Positions 32,825 through 41,944 are shown, numbered from the stretch's first letter. The stretch: 64,000 nt of DNA from Caballeronia sp. dw_19 (GCF_018449515.1 NZ_JAAVUQ010000002.1:62001-126000), one strand, 5' to 3'. Translations and numbers: made by a program. Notes: generated from the sequence alone by a model not told the origin.

Positions 32825-33679
32825 TCAGGTTCGCTGCAAGCGCTTCGACAAGTCGGCCACAAGGATCGCCATGCGCGCCGGTTTCTCGAAGCATGTGACG
32901 TTGTAGCGCTGGATGATGTCGCTGATTTCCGACTCGCTTGCCTTGCCGGTCGTCAGTTCGCCCGTCAATACGAAGATGGGCGCATCCGGGTTGTCGGAAT
33001 TGCGCACGGCACTGATAGCATCGGCCGACGTATGCGCCCCGAACAGCCAGTCGATCACCACTGCGTCGAACACTTGCGTCTGCAGCGCTTGCGAGAACCC
33101 TTCCAGACCATACAGAGCGACCGCTGTGAAGCCGCTGCGCTCGAGATAATCGTGCAGGTTGTCGGCGGAGGTCTGGTCGTCGTCCACGACCGCGATCAGC
33201 GGTTTGTCCATGTCCGTGCGGCGCGGCTGGATCTCGATCTTGTGGACATCGTGAGCGGCGTGCAGCAGCACGCCTTCGTGCGTTGTCACAAGCCAGCGGC
33301 CGTTCATGTTTTGCGCAATGAAATCCGGGCGGCTGCCCGGTTCGAGCGCTTCGCCAATCCACGCAACACAGGGAATCTCGATAGCGCCAAGCATAAGAAC
33401 GACGTCCTGGGCGGTGCCTTCGGTGTCGTCCACGTCGGCGTTCTTCGCGTCGAATAGCTGCAAGGCGGGCTCGCCGAACGCGTCGGCCACGCGGCGGATT
33501 TGCGCAAGCGTCCATGGACTGTTGCCACGTAGCTTTCGATGTCCTTGCGAGAAACTGAGATCGAGAATGCGGCAAAGCTCGGCTGTCTGCTGCCGCTTGC
33601 CAATGCCATGACGATTCATCAGGTCGCGTACGCGCTGGGCGACTGCGAGGGAATCGGAGGATGAGGTTTCAGTGACCAT
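32825..33679 (-). CDS. BetR-type DNA-binding protein with C-terminal receiver
   Basis: A 284-residue regulator with inverted order: an N-terminal BetR-like helix-turn-helix (about 10-75, RVRDLMNRHGIGKRQQTAELCRILDLSFSQGHRKL), a middle region of ~80 residues, then a receiver (about 160-284) with AVVDDDQTSADN, phosphoacceptor D210 in AVVIDWLFG, VLTGE and FEKPARM. It is convergent with the hybrid kinase gene. In this layout phosphorylation of the C-terminal receiver would change DNA binding by the N-terminal domain. Target genes are unknown. Confidence 0.85.
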   Translation of the reverse strand: MVTETSSSDSLAVAQRVRDLMNRHGIGKRQQTAELCRILDLSFSQGHRKLRGNSPWTLAQIRRVADAFGEPALQLFDAKNADVDDTEGTAQDVVLMLGAIEIPCVAWIGEALEPGSRPDFIAQNMNGRWLVTTHEGVLLHAAHDVHKIEIQPRRTDMDKPLIAVVDDDQTSADNLHDYLERSGFTAVALYGLEGFSQALQTQVFDAVVIDWLFGAHTSADAISAVRNSDNPDAPIFVLTGELTTGKASESEISDIIQRYNVTCFEKPARMAILVADLSKRLQRT

Positions 33680-34416
33680 GCTGCTATAGACCAGTAAAAG
33701 CGCGTGGCGGGTTGGAAGACGGTGAGGCGGATTCGGGATGGACCGGGGGGTATTGTAGGCGTAAGACAGGGCTAGTTCGAAAAACTCTTGCGAAGATAAT
33801 CGCCTGTCCTACAAGGGGCGGGGAGGTTGTTACCGGTTGCGAACACATGATCCTATTCGAACCGGAAATTGATTCGCGGCTGGCAAACGTTATCGTGCAT
33901 CAGATAGCGGTATGAAGCCTCCCGAAGCACTATAAAACGGTCGATCGGACACTCGGGATGTTTGACCACCCGTGTCAATCGTCATTCCTTTGGACGCGGG
34001 ACTTTCTACAACTTCAACAAAGCACCGCTCGTTCGATACCCAGCATGCTTATTAATGCGGTGCTCAAAGCGGGTCGTGCTGACAACCCAATCGACACCGG
34101 GCACCGTGACCCGCGGCACCAGGATCAAACTCAATCCGGTCATCTCGTTTGTTTCCGTCGGATATTGGTTCTGATCGGGGTTTACGCCGGTTTTCGCTAC
34201 CGTTGCATTCCGACATTTCTTCCGAATCCGGGACACGCTGCGCCTGATTCGGCCAATTCTGCCGGTAGCCGGCCCCGCCATCTCATCATTAGCCCGAATT
34301 CCACGGGCACATACTACTTCCCGCTTTGTCTTCGGAGCACTATGCTTTCTACGGCAAAGAGATATGAACATTCGACACACGATGGACGTTTAAAACTCTG
34401 ACTTGGGGGAAGACTA
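33680..34416. other. 737-bp region without an intact gene
   Basis: No intact gene is seen. It holds the promoter of the BetR-receiver gene at the left, a decayed OmpW-like fragment at 33962-34174 and the MFS gene promoter at the right. Other open frames here lack starts or recognisable products. Confidence 0.45.
33962..34174 (+). pseudogene. possible decayed OmpW-family outer-membrane protein fragment
   Basis: Seventy codons opened only by a TTG. The end of the translation, STPGTVTRGTRIKLNPVISF followed by VSVGYWF, resembles the last strand of OmpW barrels (usual end VGYRF), and FYNFNKAP near the start resembles another OmpW strand. The spacing between them is too short for an intact barrel, and there is no signal peptide. 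I read it as a remnant after internal deletion; chance similarity is possible. Confidence 0.4.
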
Positions 34417-35754
34417 GTGGAACTCGAAACCCGCACTTTGGGACGCGTGACGAAGAGACTCGTCCCGTTCCTGATTCTCTGTTATTTCATAGCGTACCTG
34501 GACCGCGTCAACGTCGGTTTCGCCGCGTTGCAGATGAACAAAGACCTTGGACTGTCCTCGAGCGCCTTCGGCTTCGGCGCGGGGATTTTCTTCATCGCCT
34601 ATTTCTTTTTCGAGGTTCCGTCCAACCTTCTGCTGGAGAAGTTCGGTGCGCGCCGATGGATCGCCCGGATCATGTTCACCTGGGGCATCCTTGCCGGCGC
34701 CATGGCGTTCATTCCCGGGATCTCGCGGTTGACAGGACTCTCGCCCGCACACGTGTTCTATACCTTGCGGGTGTTGCTCGGGATCGCGGAAGCGGGATTC
34801 TTCCCGGGCATCATCTTCCTGCTGACGCTGTGGTTTCCGGCGGCGTACCGGGCCCGCGTGGTTGGCTATTTCATGGTGGCCATCCCGCTGTCCACCGTGA
34901 TCGGCGCCCCTATCTCCGGTGCGCTGCTCAACCTAGACAAACTCGCGAGCCTCGCCGGCTGGCAGTGGGTCTATCTGGTTGAAGCATTGCCGGCCCTGCT
35001 CCTGTCGTTCGTAGTCCTGTTTTATCTCACCGACAAACCGGCGGACGCAACCTGGCTTGCAGCCGATGAGCGCGACTGGCTCGTGGGCCGGCAAGCCCAG
35101 GAACGCGCGCAGCGTGAGGCCGTGCGCGCCTTCAGCGTGCGCGAAGCCTTGTTCAATCCGCGGGTTCTTGCCGTCGCGCTCATCTACTTCGGCGCCAACG
35201 CGACCAACTACGGCCTGAGTTTTTTCCTGCCGCAAATCGTCAAAGGGTTTGGCCTCGGTAATGTCCAGACGGGCCTTGTGACGTCGTTGCCGTACATTGT
35301 CGGCGCGTTCAGCATGATCTTGTGGGGACGCCGCTCTGACCGCAAGCTCGAGCGCAAGTGGCATGTGGCCATCCCGCTGCTGGTGGCTGCCGGTGGAATT
35401 GCGGCATCGACGGCACTGGATGATCCCGTGCTGAAAATGATCGCGCTGTCCATTGCCGGCTTTGGCATATTCGGCTGCCTGCCGGTGATCTGGACGCTAC
35501 CCGCCGCTTTCCTTTCGGGGGCGGCCGCAGCGGGTGGCATTGCCGCGGTGAACTCGCTCGGCAATCTGGCCGGGTTCTTCGGACCCTACGCGATGGGGTG
35601 GATCAAGGACAGTACCGGCAGTTTTGCTGCTGGCTTGCTCTGTCTGGCCGGGGCCGGGCTGGTCGCCGTGGCAGCGGTCCTCCTGCTTCGTCACGATAGC
35701 GCTTTGGAGAACGCGCCTGGGCCTCTTGTTGAAGAAAGCTCGCGGCACGCTTAA
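34417..35754 (+). CDS. MFS transporter, anion:cation symporter type
   Basis: A 445-residue permease with 12 membrane segments. FLILCYFIAYLDRVNVGFAA is the standard opening of the ACS family (tartrate, phthalate, hydroxyphenylacetate and similar carboxylate transporters); LLEKFGARRWIARI and LLGIAEAGFFPGIIFLLTLWFP are the matching loop-2/3 and helix-4 signatures. It starts at GTG behind GGGGGAAG. It is followed by a decayed LuxR-type fragment and has no adjacent catabolic enzyme, so the substrate is unknown beyond a likely organic acid. Confidence 0.9.
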   Translation: MELETRTLGRVTKRLVPFLILCYFIAYLDRVNVGFAALQMNKDLGLSSSAFGFGAGIFFIAYFFFEVPSNLLLEKFGARRWIARIMFTWGILAGAMAFIPGISRLTGLSPAHVFYTLRVLLGIAEAGFFPGIIFLLTLWFPAAYRARVVGYFMVAIPLSTVIGAPISGALLNLDKLASLAGWQWVYLVEALPALLLSFVVLFYLTDKPADATWLAADERDWLVGRQAQERAQREAVRAFSVREALFNPRVLAVALIYFGANATNYGLSFFLPQIVKGFGLGNVQTGLVTSLPYIVGAFSMILWGRRSDRKLERKWHVAIPLLVAAGGIAASTALDDPVLKMIALSIAGFGIFGCLPVIWTLPAAFLSGAAAAGGIAAVNSLGNLAGFFGPYAMGWIKDSTGSFAAGLLCLAGAGLVAVAAVLLLRHDSALENAPGPLVEESSRHA

Positions 35755-35791
35755 GGGCTCGTCTTAATGTATTGACGAGATTCCGGGGAAA

Positions 35792-36088
35792 TTGTTCGGC
35801 CCGTTCCCTATCGCGGCGAACGGGCAGGATCCCGTCAGCCTTGGCGCGGGCCTATGGCGGCTCGACTGGCAGCAGCTCCAACTCGAACTGGACGGCAGGC
35901 TTCGTCTTGCCGACTGCCTGGCGACGGGCAAGGGCATCGACGCCATAGCCGGGATGCTCATGCGGAGTGCCAAGACCATCAGCGCGCACAAGATGCGTCT
36001 CATGCAAAAGTTCGGCATTGAAAACGATGCCGAACTGATCTGCTATGCGATCAAACATGGTTTGATTTACGAGCGCGATCGCTCGTAG
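35792..36088 (+). pseudogene. LuxR-type HTH fragment
   Basis: The last ~55 of 98 codons match a GerE/LuxR DNA-binding domain (GKGIDAIAGMLMRSAKTISAHKMRLMQKFGI, then AELICYAIKHGLI), the C-terminus of a NarL-type response regulator. The receiver is missing, the frame begins with TTG, and the N-terminal ~45 residues do not look like a receiver. I treat it as the remains of a truncated regulator; a small stand-alone HTH protein is the alternative. Confidence 0.5.
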
Positions 36089-36156
36089 GGATATTCCGAC
36101 AAGAAAACCAGCCCCGTCTGAAGCCACAATCGACCGTCTCCGACAGATAAGGACTT

Positions 36157-36483
36157 ATGGCGCTCCTAGCATGGTTTCATGGGGTGGATAGCAAACCACG
36201 GAGAATCCTTATGGTTGCGCCGGAGCAGTCTTTGCGCGGTTTGTTTGAAAAATGGCTGGGCGCGGGGAGCACCGGGCATCTGCAGGTGCGCTCCATTCAT
36301 CGTATTCGTGCAGGGCGCCGCCGGTGCGTCTGCATTGAAGTGGAGCGGGCCGCTGGCGCCCCATTCAGCTCCGCCTTCAGTCCTTTCACGCTCTTCTTTT
36401 TCCGCCACGACGACGGCGCCTGGCATATCTATCCGCCGGAGGCCGTACGCCCTGCGATGAGTCCCGGCCGGCTGGCCGCGTGA
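36157..36483 (+). CDS. hypothetical protein (108 aa)
   Basis: A 108-residue protein without signal peptide, membrane segment or known motif. It is rich in Arg and Phe (SIHRIRAGRRRCVCIEVERA, PFTLFFFRHDDGAWHIYPPE) with a likely beta-sheet core. The ATG at 36157 has no clear ribosome site; an internal start at ATG 36211 is possible. Moderate support only, from codon use and lack of a better opposite-strand gene. Confidence 0.4.
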   Translation: MALLAWFHGVDSKPRRILMVAPEQSLRGLFEKWLGAGSTGHLQVRSIHRIRAGRRRCVCIEVERAAGAPFSSAFSPFTLFFFRHDDGAWHIYPPEAVRPAMSPGRLAA

Positions 36484-36881
36484 GCAGGGACGGATAGCCC
36501 ATCTCCGCCAAAATCCAGCAAAGACGCACACCCCGACGAGTGACGCGGCACGTGCGCACTTCAATACGGCACGCCGATAAACATCTCAAGCGGGCTGCAT
36601 CAACCCTCCACAGGTCTTGATCTCTCAACCGTTTCGCCGGTCCAAGGCCCTTGGCCGTGAGATCGCCGTGCGTCGAAAAAGGAAAAGGGACGTCGTCGTG
36701 ATGTTGTCTGAGGAAATGGAGTTGATTAAATGTTCCGCGAAATGTGCGCGCCTGCATATAGGAAATGCTTTTGCTCCCCGAAGCTTGGGCGGGCATCACG
36801 ATGGCGAGATTGAGATCCAGCTTGCCCGCATAGGATCCCGCGGCCCAACACCTGAAACCCATTCCTGTGAGAGATCATCCG
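36484..36881. other. intergenic region, no gene seen
   Basis: About 400 bp between the hypothetical gene and the haem-oxygenase-fold gene. Frames on both strands run through it but lack ribosome sites and recognisable motifs. It presumably contains the promoter of the next gene. Confidence 0.4.
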
Positions 36882-37673
36882 ATGAAAACAGACTTCACCC
36901 GTACCGGCGAACTCAAGAACATTGCGAGCTATCCGCAATGGCTCCAAGACGTAGTCAAGGATTGCGAAGAAGCGAAGCGAAAGGTTGTCTATCACCCGTT
37001 GTGCAAGGCCATGAAGGACGCGACGCTCGATATCGAAAGCACGCATCGTTTCCTGATTGGTTTCTTTCCTGTCATCGAGCAGTTTCCGCAGTTCATGGCG
37101 TCGAACCTCATGAAGGCACGGTTCGGCCATTCGCATGGTGAAGGGATGGCACGGTCCTACCTCATCCAGAATATCCGGGTCGAGAACATGCACGCCAAGC
37201 ACTGGCTGCAGTGGGCAGGGGCGAGCGGCCTGGGGCTTGATGACTTGTTGTTGCAAGAGGTGCCGAGCGAGATGCATGCGCTCGCGCACTGGTGCGGACA
37301 TGTCAGTCTCACCGACGAGCTGGCGGTCGCGGTGGCGGCAACGAACTACGCAGTGGAAGGCGCAACGGGTGACTTCTCGTGCTTTGTCTGCTCTGAAGAA
37401 ACGTATGCGCTGACCTTTCCGGAACCGATTCGCAAGTCGGCAATGCGTTGGCTCAAAGTGCACGCGCATTACGATGACGAGCACCCGTGGATGGCATTGG
37501 AAATCGTGGCCACGTTGCTGGGTACCAATCCGCCGGTGGAGTCCATCAACAAGATCCGCACGGCCATTCGCAAGAGCTACGACTATATGCGCATGACGCT
37601 CGATTACGCGTACGGAACGCCCTCGGAGCCGTTGGCGGTACGTGCAGTGGAGGAAGAGCCGGTAGCGGCCTGA
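36882..37673 (+). CDS. TenA/PqqC-like haem-oxygenase-fold protein (possible diiron oxidase)
   Basis: A 263-residue all-helical protein of the iron-containing redox enzyme/TenA-like superfamily. Conserved acidic and histidine positions sit in FFPVIEQFPQFM, RVENMHAKHWLQW, NYAVEGATGDFS and HAHYDDEHPWMALE, the spacing expected for a metal- or cofactor-binding helical bundle of the haem-oxygenase-like diiron type. Such enzymes oxidise small substrates in natural-product or cofactor pathways; the substrate here is unknown. I chose ATG 36882 (MKTDFTRTG) over an ATG five codons earlier. A strong terminator follows. Confidence 0.78.
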   Translation: MKTDFTRTGELKNIASYPQWLQDVVKDCEEAKRKVVYHPLCKAMKDATLDIESTHRFLIGFFPVIEQFPQFMASNLMKARFGHSHGEGMARSYLIQNIRVENMHAKHWLQWAGASGLGLDDLLLQEVPSEMHALAHWCGHVSLTDELAVAVAATNYAVEGATGDFSCFVCSEETYALTFPEPIRKSAMRWLKVHAHYDDEHPWMALEIVATLLGTNPPVESINKIRTAIRKSYDYMRMTLDYAYGTPSEPLAVRAVEEEPVAA

Positions 37674-37695
37674 GCGAGACCGGTTTGGGTCATTG

Positions 37696-37737
37696 AATAA
37701 CGGCGCCTGTTATTGGATAACAGGCGCCGTTATTTTT
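37696..37737. terminator. very strong bidirectional terminator
   Basis: An 18-bp perfect stem (37696-37713 with 37717-37734) with a three-base loop TGG, then T residues on the plus strand. The A/T ends of the stem provide a U tract for both directions, suiting the convergent genes on either side. Confidence 0.85.
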
Positions 37738-37837
37738 GTTCGGGCTGAAATTCGTCGCGATTTATGGGCGACAAACCGGTATGTTTGCCGGCGTCTGCCG
37801 GACGTGTGTTGCTCTTGAAGGCGAGCGCCTGCAATGC

Positions 37838-38125
37838 TTAAGCGCCTTTCCGCTCGCGTGATTCGGCGCCTGACGTTAGCGGCGCCGGTCCCTTGCTGAA
37901 CAGCGCTGCCAGCAGCCCGGCCAGCGGCACGCAGAAAACGAGTGCTGTTGTCATCAGGCTGTTTGCCGAGCCCTGCGTGAAGAGCGGCATGATGATCGCG
38001 ACCGCCGGTCCCAAGGGCAGCATGACAAGGAGATACGCGCTCCAGCTCAGACCCCTCTTGCCGGCAATCGCGGCGACTATTGCTGCGCAGATGCCGTATA
38101 GCACGAAGCCCGTTATGGGTTGCAT
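37838..38125 (-). CDS. small inner-membrane protein (95 aa)
   Basis: A 95-residue protein with three hydrophobic segments (ITGFVLYGICAAIVAAIAG, WSAYLLVMLPLGPAVAIIMPLF, LMTTALVFCVPLAGLLAALF) and a polar C-terminal tail. AGGGAAG stands before the ATG at 38125. No family recognised. It is convergent with the haem-oxygenase-fold gene across the strong terminator. Confidence 0.65.
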   Translation of the reverse strand: MQPITGFVLYGICAAIVAAIAGKRGLSWSAYLLVMLPLGPAVAIIMPLFTQGSANSLMTTALVFCVPLAGLLAALFSKGPAPLTSGAESRERKGA

Positions 38126-38390
38126 CTTCTTCCCTGGTTTTACGATTTAGCCAAAGTGTATCGGCGCCGAATACGGGGACCAACGAGAAAACCTCCGGCT
38201 ATGTGCGCTACATCACAACCACAAACAGGCTACTGAAACGGGGTGCGTCAGCACACATAAAACGGCACCCCAATGGGGCTTGAAAGGCCGTCACCGTCAT
38301 GTTTCTTTAACGGAATGCTGTCGGGTTTTTACTTGCCCTCATGGGCGCTTATGCTCTTTCTTACCGATTGCGCGTGGGTGTCGAATTGGC

Positions 38391-38834
38391 TCAGGAACAT
38401 GTCCGAGCGCCGGTAGCAATCAGTTGCCACATGACCAGCGTGTTGGGCCCCGCGTGCGCCTCGGCCGTGCATTGCGCAACCTGCAAGCCGATGCCTTGGG
38501 CGAAGCGGGTCAGCAAGAACGCGTTTGCGTGTGTCGTCAATCCCGCGATCGTGTTTCCAGGCGAACTGGCCAGAGGCATCAAGTGTTCAAACCACAGCAT
38601 GCCTATGTCGTTTCCTAGCGGCACAATGCGTGCGCCCGTCGTGCGCGATCTAACGGCAAAAGCGCGGCTGTCCGCCAGGTGTTCGTCGAAGACGATGGTG
38701 AGCGTGTGGCCGAGCGCCACTTGCTCGCTTGATAGCATCCGCGACCGCAACGTCGCCTGCGTGGGCCATGACACGCGCATGCATGCGGCCGCCATCGAAG
38801 CGGTTGCAAGGAACCCGCGCCGGCCAGTTTTCAT
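38391..38834 (-). CDS. Tat-exported protein coupled to the flavoenzyme
   Basis: A 147-residue protein with a twin-arginine type leader (TGRRGFLATASMAAAC). The mature part (FDEHLADSRAFAVRSRTTGARIVPLGNDIGMLWFEHL and ARTCS at the end) matches no family I know; it has no CxxCH haem motif, so it is not the cytochrome subunit of a 4-cresol-dehydrogenase-type enzyme. Its start overlaps the stop of the flavoenzyme gene (TGATG), so the two are translated together. An accessory or export role for the oxidase is a guess. Confidence 0.65.
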   Translation of the reverse strand: MKTGRRGFLATASMAAACMRVSWPTQATLRSRMLSSEQVALGHTLTIVFDEHLADSRAFAVRSRTTGARIVPLGNDIGMLWFEHLMPLASSPGNTIAGLTTHANAFLLTRFAQGIGLQVAQCTAEAHAGPNTLVMWQLIATGARTCS

Positions 38835-40408
38835 CAGTCGCGCTCCTTGATCTTCCTGGGCCAGATACCTTGTTTTCCTGGCGATAGAATGCCGTTCGGA
38901 TCGAGCGCTTCCTTGATGCTCTCGCTCATGCGCATCAATGCATGATTGTTGAAATCATACTGGGATGCGGCAAGATCCATGAAGGCGAGATGGGTCCTGT
39001 ATTGACCATAACCCGCCGCGCCGAAGTCGTTGATCAACGTCTTCAGCAGCTCACCTGCGGCGCGCGCTTGCATAGGATCGTCACGATTGAAAATAGCGGC
39101 AAAGATGTGATGCATGCTGCGCGGGCCAACTGTAAAACCGCCGTAGTAGTCGAAGCCATAATGCGCCGCCCGGTCCGCGATCATTCGATATTGCCGGACC
39201 GCGTCGCGGCCGAGCGGCGCACAGACAGGCGAGAAATCGATGTGCGCGCCGGCGCCGCCGGGCCAGTTCAGCAAGTTGAATGCGTCGAGATTGGGAATGC
39301 CAACCTGGCTGCGATCGCCGCCGCCTTTGGGTTCAACGTCGGCATGGGTATAGGGTGACTCGATCAACTCCGCGTCGGCGATGGATGAGAAGCGCCGGTG
39401 TATCACATCGCGACGCGCCCTCACCAGCGCTTCGGGGCCATACAGGCAGAAGCGAAGATTCCAGCGACCTATGCCGAGCTTGCGCGCCATGGTCTCTATG
39501 GCCGCATCGGGCATGGCGCCCGGACCGTCATACCACTGTTTGCGCGTCGACACGCCGGCGGCCCATCGCACCGCGCTTTCGATGACGGCGCTGCTTTGTA
39601 TCGTGTCGTCGAGTTTCAACGGACGCAGCGTCTCGACAATGCTCTCGAGATCGGCGTCGTGCCGGAACGTATAACGGCACAGCATGTAGCCTTCGGGCCT
39701 CGGCATCAGCCAGATGCCGAGCTTGGTGACAATGCCAAAATTCGACTGCATGAACATGGCATCGTAGGATGGACCGAAGCCCGCCTTGAATACTTGCCAG
39801 TCCTGATTATTGTTCATTGCACCCATGCCGGTGCGTACGATCTCGCCGTTCGCCAGCATCACTTCCATCCCGCATTGCATGGCCGCGTGATCCCCGTATG
39901 GGGTCGTGCCGAAGCCGCGCTCCAGTGTATTGCCGACCACGCTGCCCCATCCGGCGGCCGGCGGATCGAGCCATAACCTGACGCTTCGCGCTTGAAGTGC
40001 CTGATAAAGATCGTAGTAGCTGACACCCGGTTCGACCAGCGCGTAACCGAGCGCCTCATTGATCTCGATGATGCGGTTCATGCGCTGCAAGTCCAGCACG
40101 ACGGAGCCTTTAAGCCTGGGTGCTGCGCCGCCATAAGCGAAGTTGCGTCCGGTCGATACGCTCCACAACGGTACGCCGTAGCGGTTCGCCACGCCGAGCA
40201 CGGCGCGAAGCTGCTCGACATCCGAGACCATCACAACGGCTGACGCTTCATAAACATGTGCGTCACCAGGCGCGAACGGATCCAGATATGGCTGCGCCTC
40301 ACCGTCTCCCGCAAGAACGGCATTCTGACCCGCAATCGCCCTGAATGCTGTCAACGCCTGCTGGAAATCAGACTCCTGCATCCCCGGGGGACGCGGCGGA
40401 CCCTTCAC
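38834..40408 (-). CDS. FAD-linked oxidase of the vanillyl-alcohol oxidase / 4-cresol dehydrogenase family
   Basis: A 524-residue flavoprotein. The FAD domain contains PLWSVSTGRNFAYGGAAPRLKG, LVEPGVSYYDLYQAL, GNTLERGFGTTPYGDHAAMQCGMEVMLANG and FGIVTKLGIWLMP; the C-terminal domain contains GPRSMHHIF and ends LDPNGILSPGKQGIW. These blocks follow PchF (4-cresol dehydrogenase) and vanillyl-alcohol oxidase closely, so the substrate is probably a para-substituted phenol. I cannot tell which residue, if any, links FAD covalently. Start GTG 40408 keeps the PPG-x-Q pre-helix seen in PchF; ATG 40381 is an alternative. The downstream gene is a Tat protein, not a cytochrome c. Confidence 0.88.
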   Translation of the reverse strand: MKGPPRPPGMQESDFQQALTAFRAIAGQNAVLAGDGEAQPYLDPFAPGDAHVYEASAVVMVSDVEQLRAVLGVANRYGVPLWSVSTGRNFAYGGAAPRLKGSVVLDLQRMNRIIEINEALGYALVEPGVSYYDLYQALQARSVRLWLDPPAAGWGSVVGNTLERGFGTTPYGDHAAMQCGMEVMLANGEIVRTGMGAMNNNQDWQVFKAGFGPSYDAMFMQSNFGIVTKLGIWLMPRPEGYMLCRYTFRHDADLESIVETLRPLKLDDTIQSSAVIESAVRWAAGVSTRKQWYDGPGAMPDAAIETMARKLGIGRWNLRFCLYGPEALVRARRDVIHRRFSSIADAELIESPYTHADVEPKGGGDRSQVGIPNLDAFNLLNWPGGAGAHIDFSPVCAPLGRDAVRQYRMIADRAAHYGFDYYGGFTVGPRSMHHIFAAIFNRDDPMQARAAGELLKTLINDFGAAGYGQYRTHLAFMDLAASQYDFNNHALMRMSESIKEALDPNGILSPGKQGIWPRKIKERD

Positions 40409-40471
40409 GGTCCCAGCATCCAGAACATGTTTATCAACGCGATCGTTTTAATCGGTTTCAATCGAGTCAAC

Positions 40472-40606
40472 TCAATACCCGCCGCTGCTGCTCCCGCCCG
40501 AGCTCGATCCCGAGGCTGAACCATCGGTTTGGCATCCGGCAAGGGAGACTGCAAGCGAGACGGTCAGGACAGCCAGCAACGTCGATGCAACGCGTTTGAA
40601 GTTCAT
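40472..40606 (-). CDS. tiny lipoprotein (44 aa)
   Basis: A 44-residue lipoprotein: signal peptide MNFKRVASTLLAVLTVSLAV then lipobox SLAGC and a Ser/Gly-rich mature tail (QTDGSASGSSSGGSSSGGY). GGGGAAA stands before ATG 40606. Very short Ser/Gly lipoproteins are common in this family of bacteria; function unknown. Confidence 0.65.
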   Translation of the reverse strand: MNFKRVASTLLAVLTVSLAVSLAGCQTDGSASGSSSGGSSSGGY

Positions 40607-40750
40607 TTGGTTTCCCCATGGATTTTGGACGAGCGCGCAGCAACCGCCAGCGCGATGTGCGGCACTCATGAGCTAAACGAACCGACGCGGCAAATTATTC
40701 CCCTATGTTTGATATTGTGCGTTCGCAGGCCGCTTCAATGAGCGGACCCG

Positions 40751-41944
40751 TCAGGATGGATTCATCGGGAGATCGAGCGTGCGCTGACCGCCGGGATCGT
40801 TGGGCTTGAAGGTTGCCGCGCCACGCTTTTGCCCCGTTAGCGAGCCGCTTAATTGGGCCAGCCGCCGGGTAACCGCCCGCACGGTTTTTTTGCTGCGAAA
40901 CGCGAGCACGCCCCAGCGCGAACTGGCAATCTGCGCGCTCCACGCTCCGGTAATGTTATTGCGGCTCCAATAGGCTTTGAAGCGTTCGGCGCCCACGCCG
41001 AAATCTACATTCAGGCGTTGATCGAATGCCCATTTGACGACGTGTTCAACGACGATCGAACCGGGACCGAACTTGGCAAACCGGGCGTCGAAACTCGCAA
41101 TCAGGCCGTCGACGCAGGTCGTGCCCACGCCCACCACCGTGGCCGCGACCGGCGTGCCGTCCAGCGTGACGACGAACAGACGGGCCATGGCGCATCCGTT
41201 CGCCGGGCAGAGGAGGTTGACGAGAAAGTCCCGGTAATGCGACGAATCGAGCCACTCGCCTCTCTTACCGACCCGATCGCCCCATGCGCGTTTGCGCGCC
41301 AGGATCCAGTCGACCAGCGCCGCGTTTTCGCTGGCGTTGCCGGGCTCCGTGAGGCGCACTTCAAGCTGACCTTCCTTCGACAAGCGGCGTTCGAGCGCAC
41401 CGGGTTTTTTCCCGCTCATCGTGCCCAGCGTCTTGCAAAACGTGTCCCATTCAGTTTCGTCGCGGAGCTTCGCAAACGCGGCGACGGTGCGTGCAGCGAT
41501 CATCACATGGCGTTCGCGCGAGGCGATCGCGTGCAGTTCGGAGCCTTCATCCACATACGGAAGCTTGATGAAATCGGCGCCGCAACGCTTCAGCGCCGTC
41601 CGCCATGCGCCCGCAATCAGAGCCGGGGCAGCGGGGCTATTGGTGACGAGCACTCTCGTGTAATCGCCGGCTTCGGGGCTCAGGGGGCAAAGATAAGTCC
41701 ACAGGAGCCGCCGGTACGTCACGAGTGGCCAGACCATAACAAGTCGCCCGTTCTCGCGATGCACGATGCAGCAGAGGCGTCTGCCACGCGGCTTGGCGAC
41801 ATGTTGCCAGGCCAGCCAGCACACGCTGAACGACTGGCCATATTGACCGTGCGCGCTCGACCAGAGGCCGTCCCATTCGGGCTGTAAAGCGCGAAAGCCG
41901 TCTTCGTCGCTCACGATCTCAAACTGACAATCAGCCTGGTTCAT
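40751..41944 (-). CDS. GNAT/CelD-BcsL-like acyltransferase
   Basis: A 397-residue protein with the double-GNAT arrangement of CelD/BcsL-type proteins (Acetyltransf_6). Blocks include FRALQPEWDGLWSSA, GRRLCCIVHRENGRLVMVWPL, then FVVTLDGTPVAATVVGVG and FGPGSIVVEHVVKWAFDQRLNVDFGVGAERFKAYW, the acyl-CoA or FemAB-like core. Such proteins are often tied to exopolysaccharide modification. I chose ATG 41944 over a frame that runs 68 codons further upstream with no initiation signal. It stands alone, so the acceptor is unknown. Confidence 0.75.
   Translation of the reverse strand: MNQADCQFEIVSDEDGFRALQPEWDGLWSSAHGQYGQSFSVCWLAWQHVAKPRGRRLCCIVHRENGRLVMVWPLVTYRRLLWTYLCPLSPEAGDYTRVLVTNSPAAPALIAGAWRTALKRCGADFIKLPYVDEGSELHAIASRERHVMIAARTVAAFAKLRDETEWDTFCKTLGTMSGKKPGALERRLSKEGQLEVRLTEPGNASENAALVDWILARKRAWGDRVGKRGEWLDSSHYRDFLVNLLCPANGCAMARLFVVTLDGTPVAATVVGVGTTCVDGLIASFDARFAKFGPGSIVVEHVVKWAFDQRLNVDFGVGAERFKAYWSRNNITGAWSAQIASSRWGVLAFRSKKTVRAVTRRLAQLSGSLTGQKRGAATFKPNDPGGQRTLDLPMNPS

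Noticed and set aside
33958..34401. 147-codon frame downstream of the BetR-receiver gene, and a similar minus-strand frame
   Set aside because: Neither has a ribosome site or recognisable product; a different frame of the same stretch gives the OmpW-like signature.
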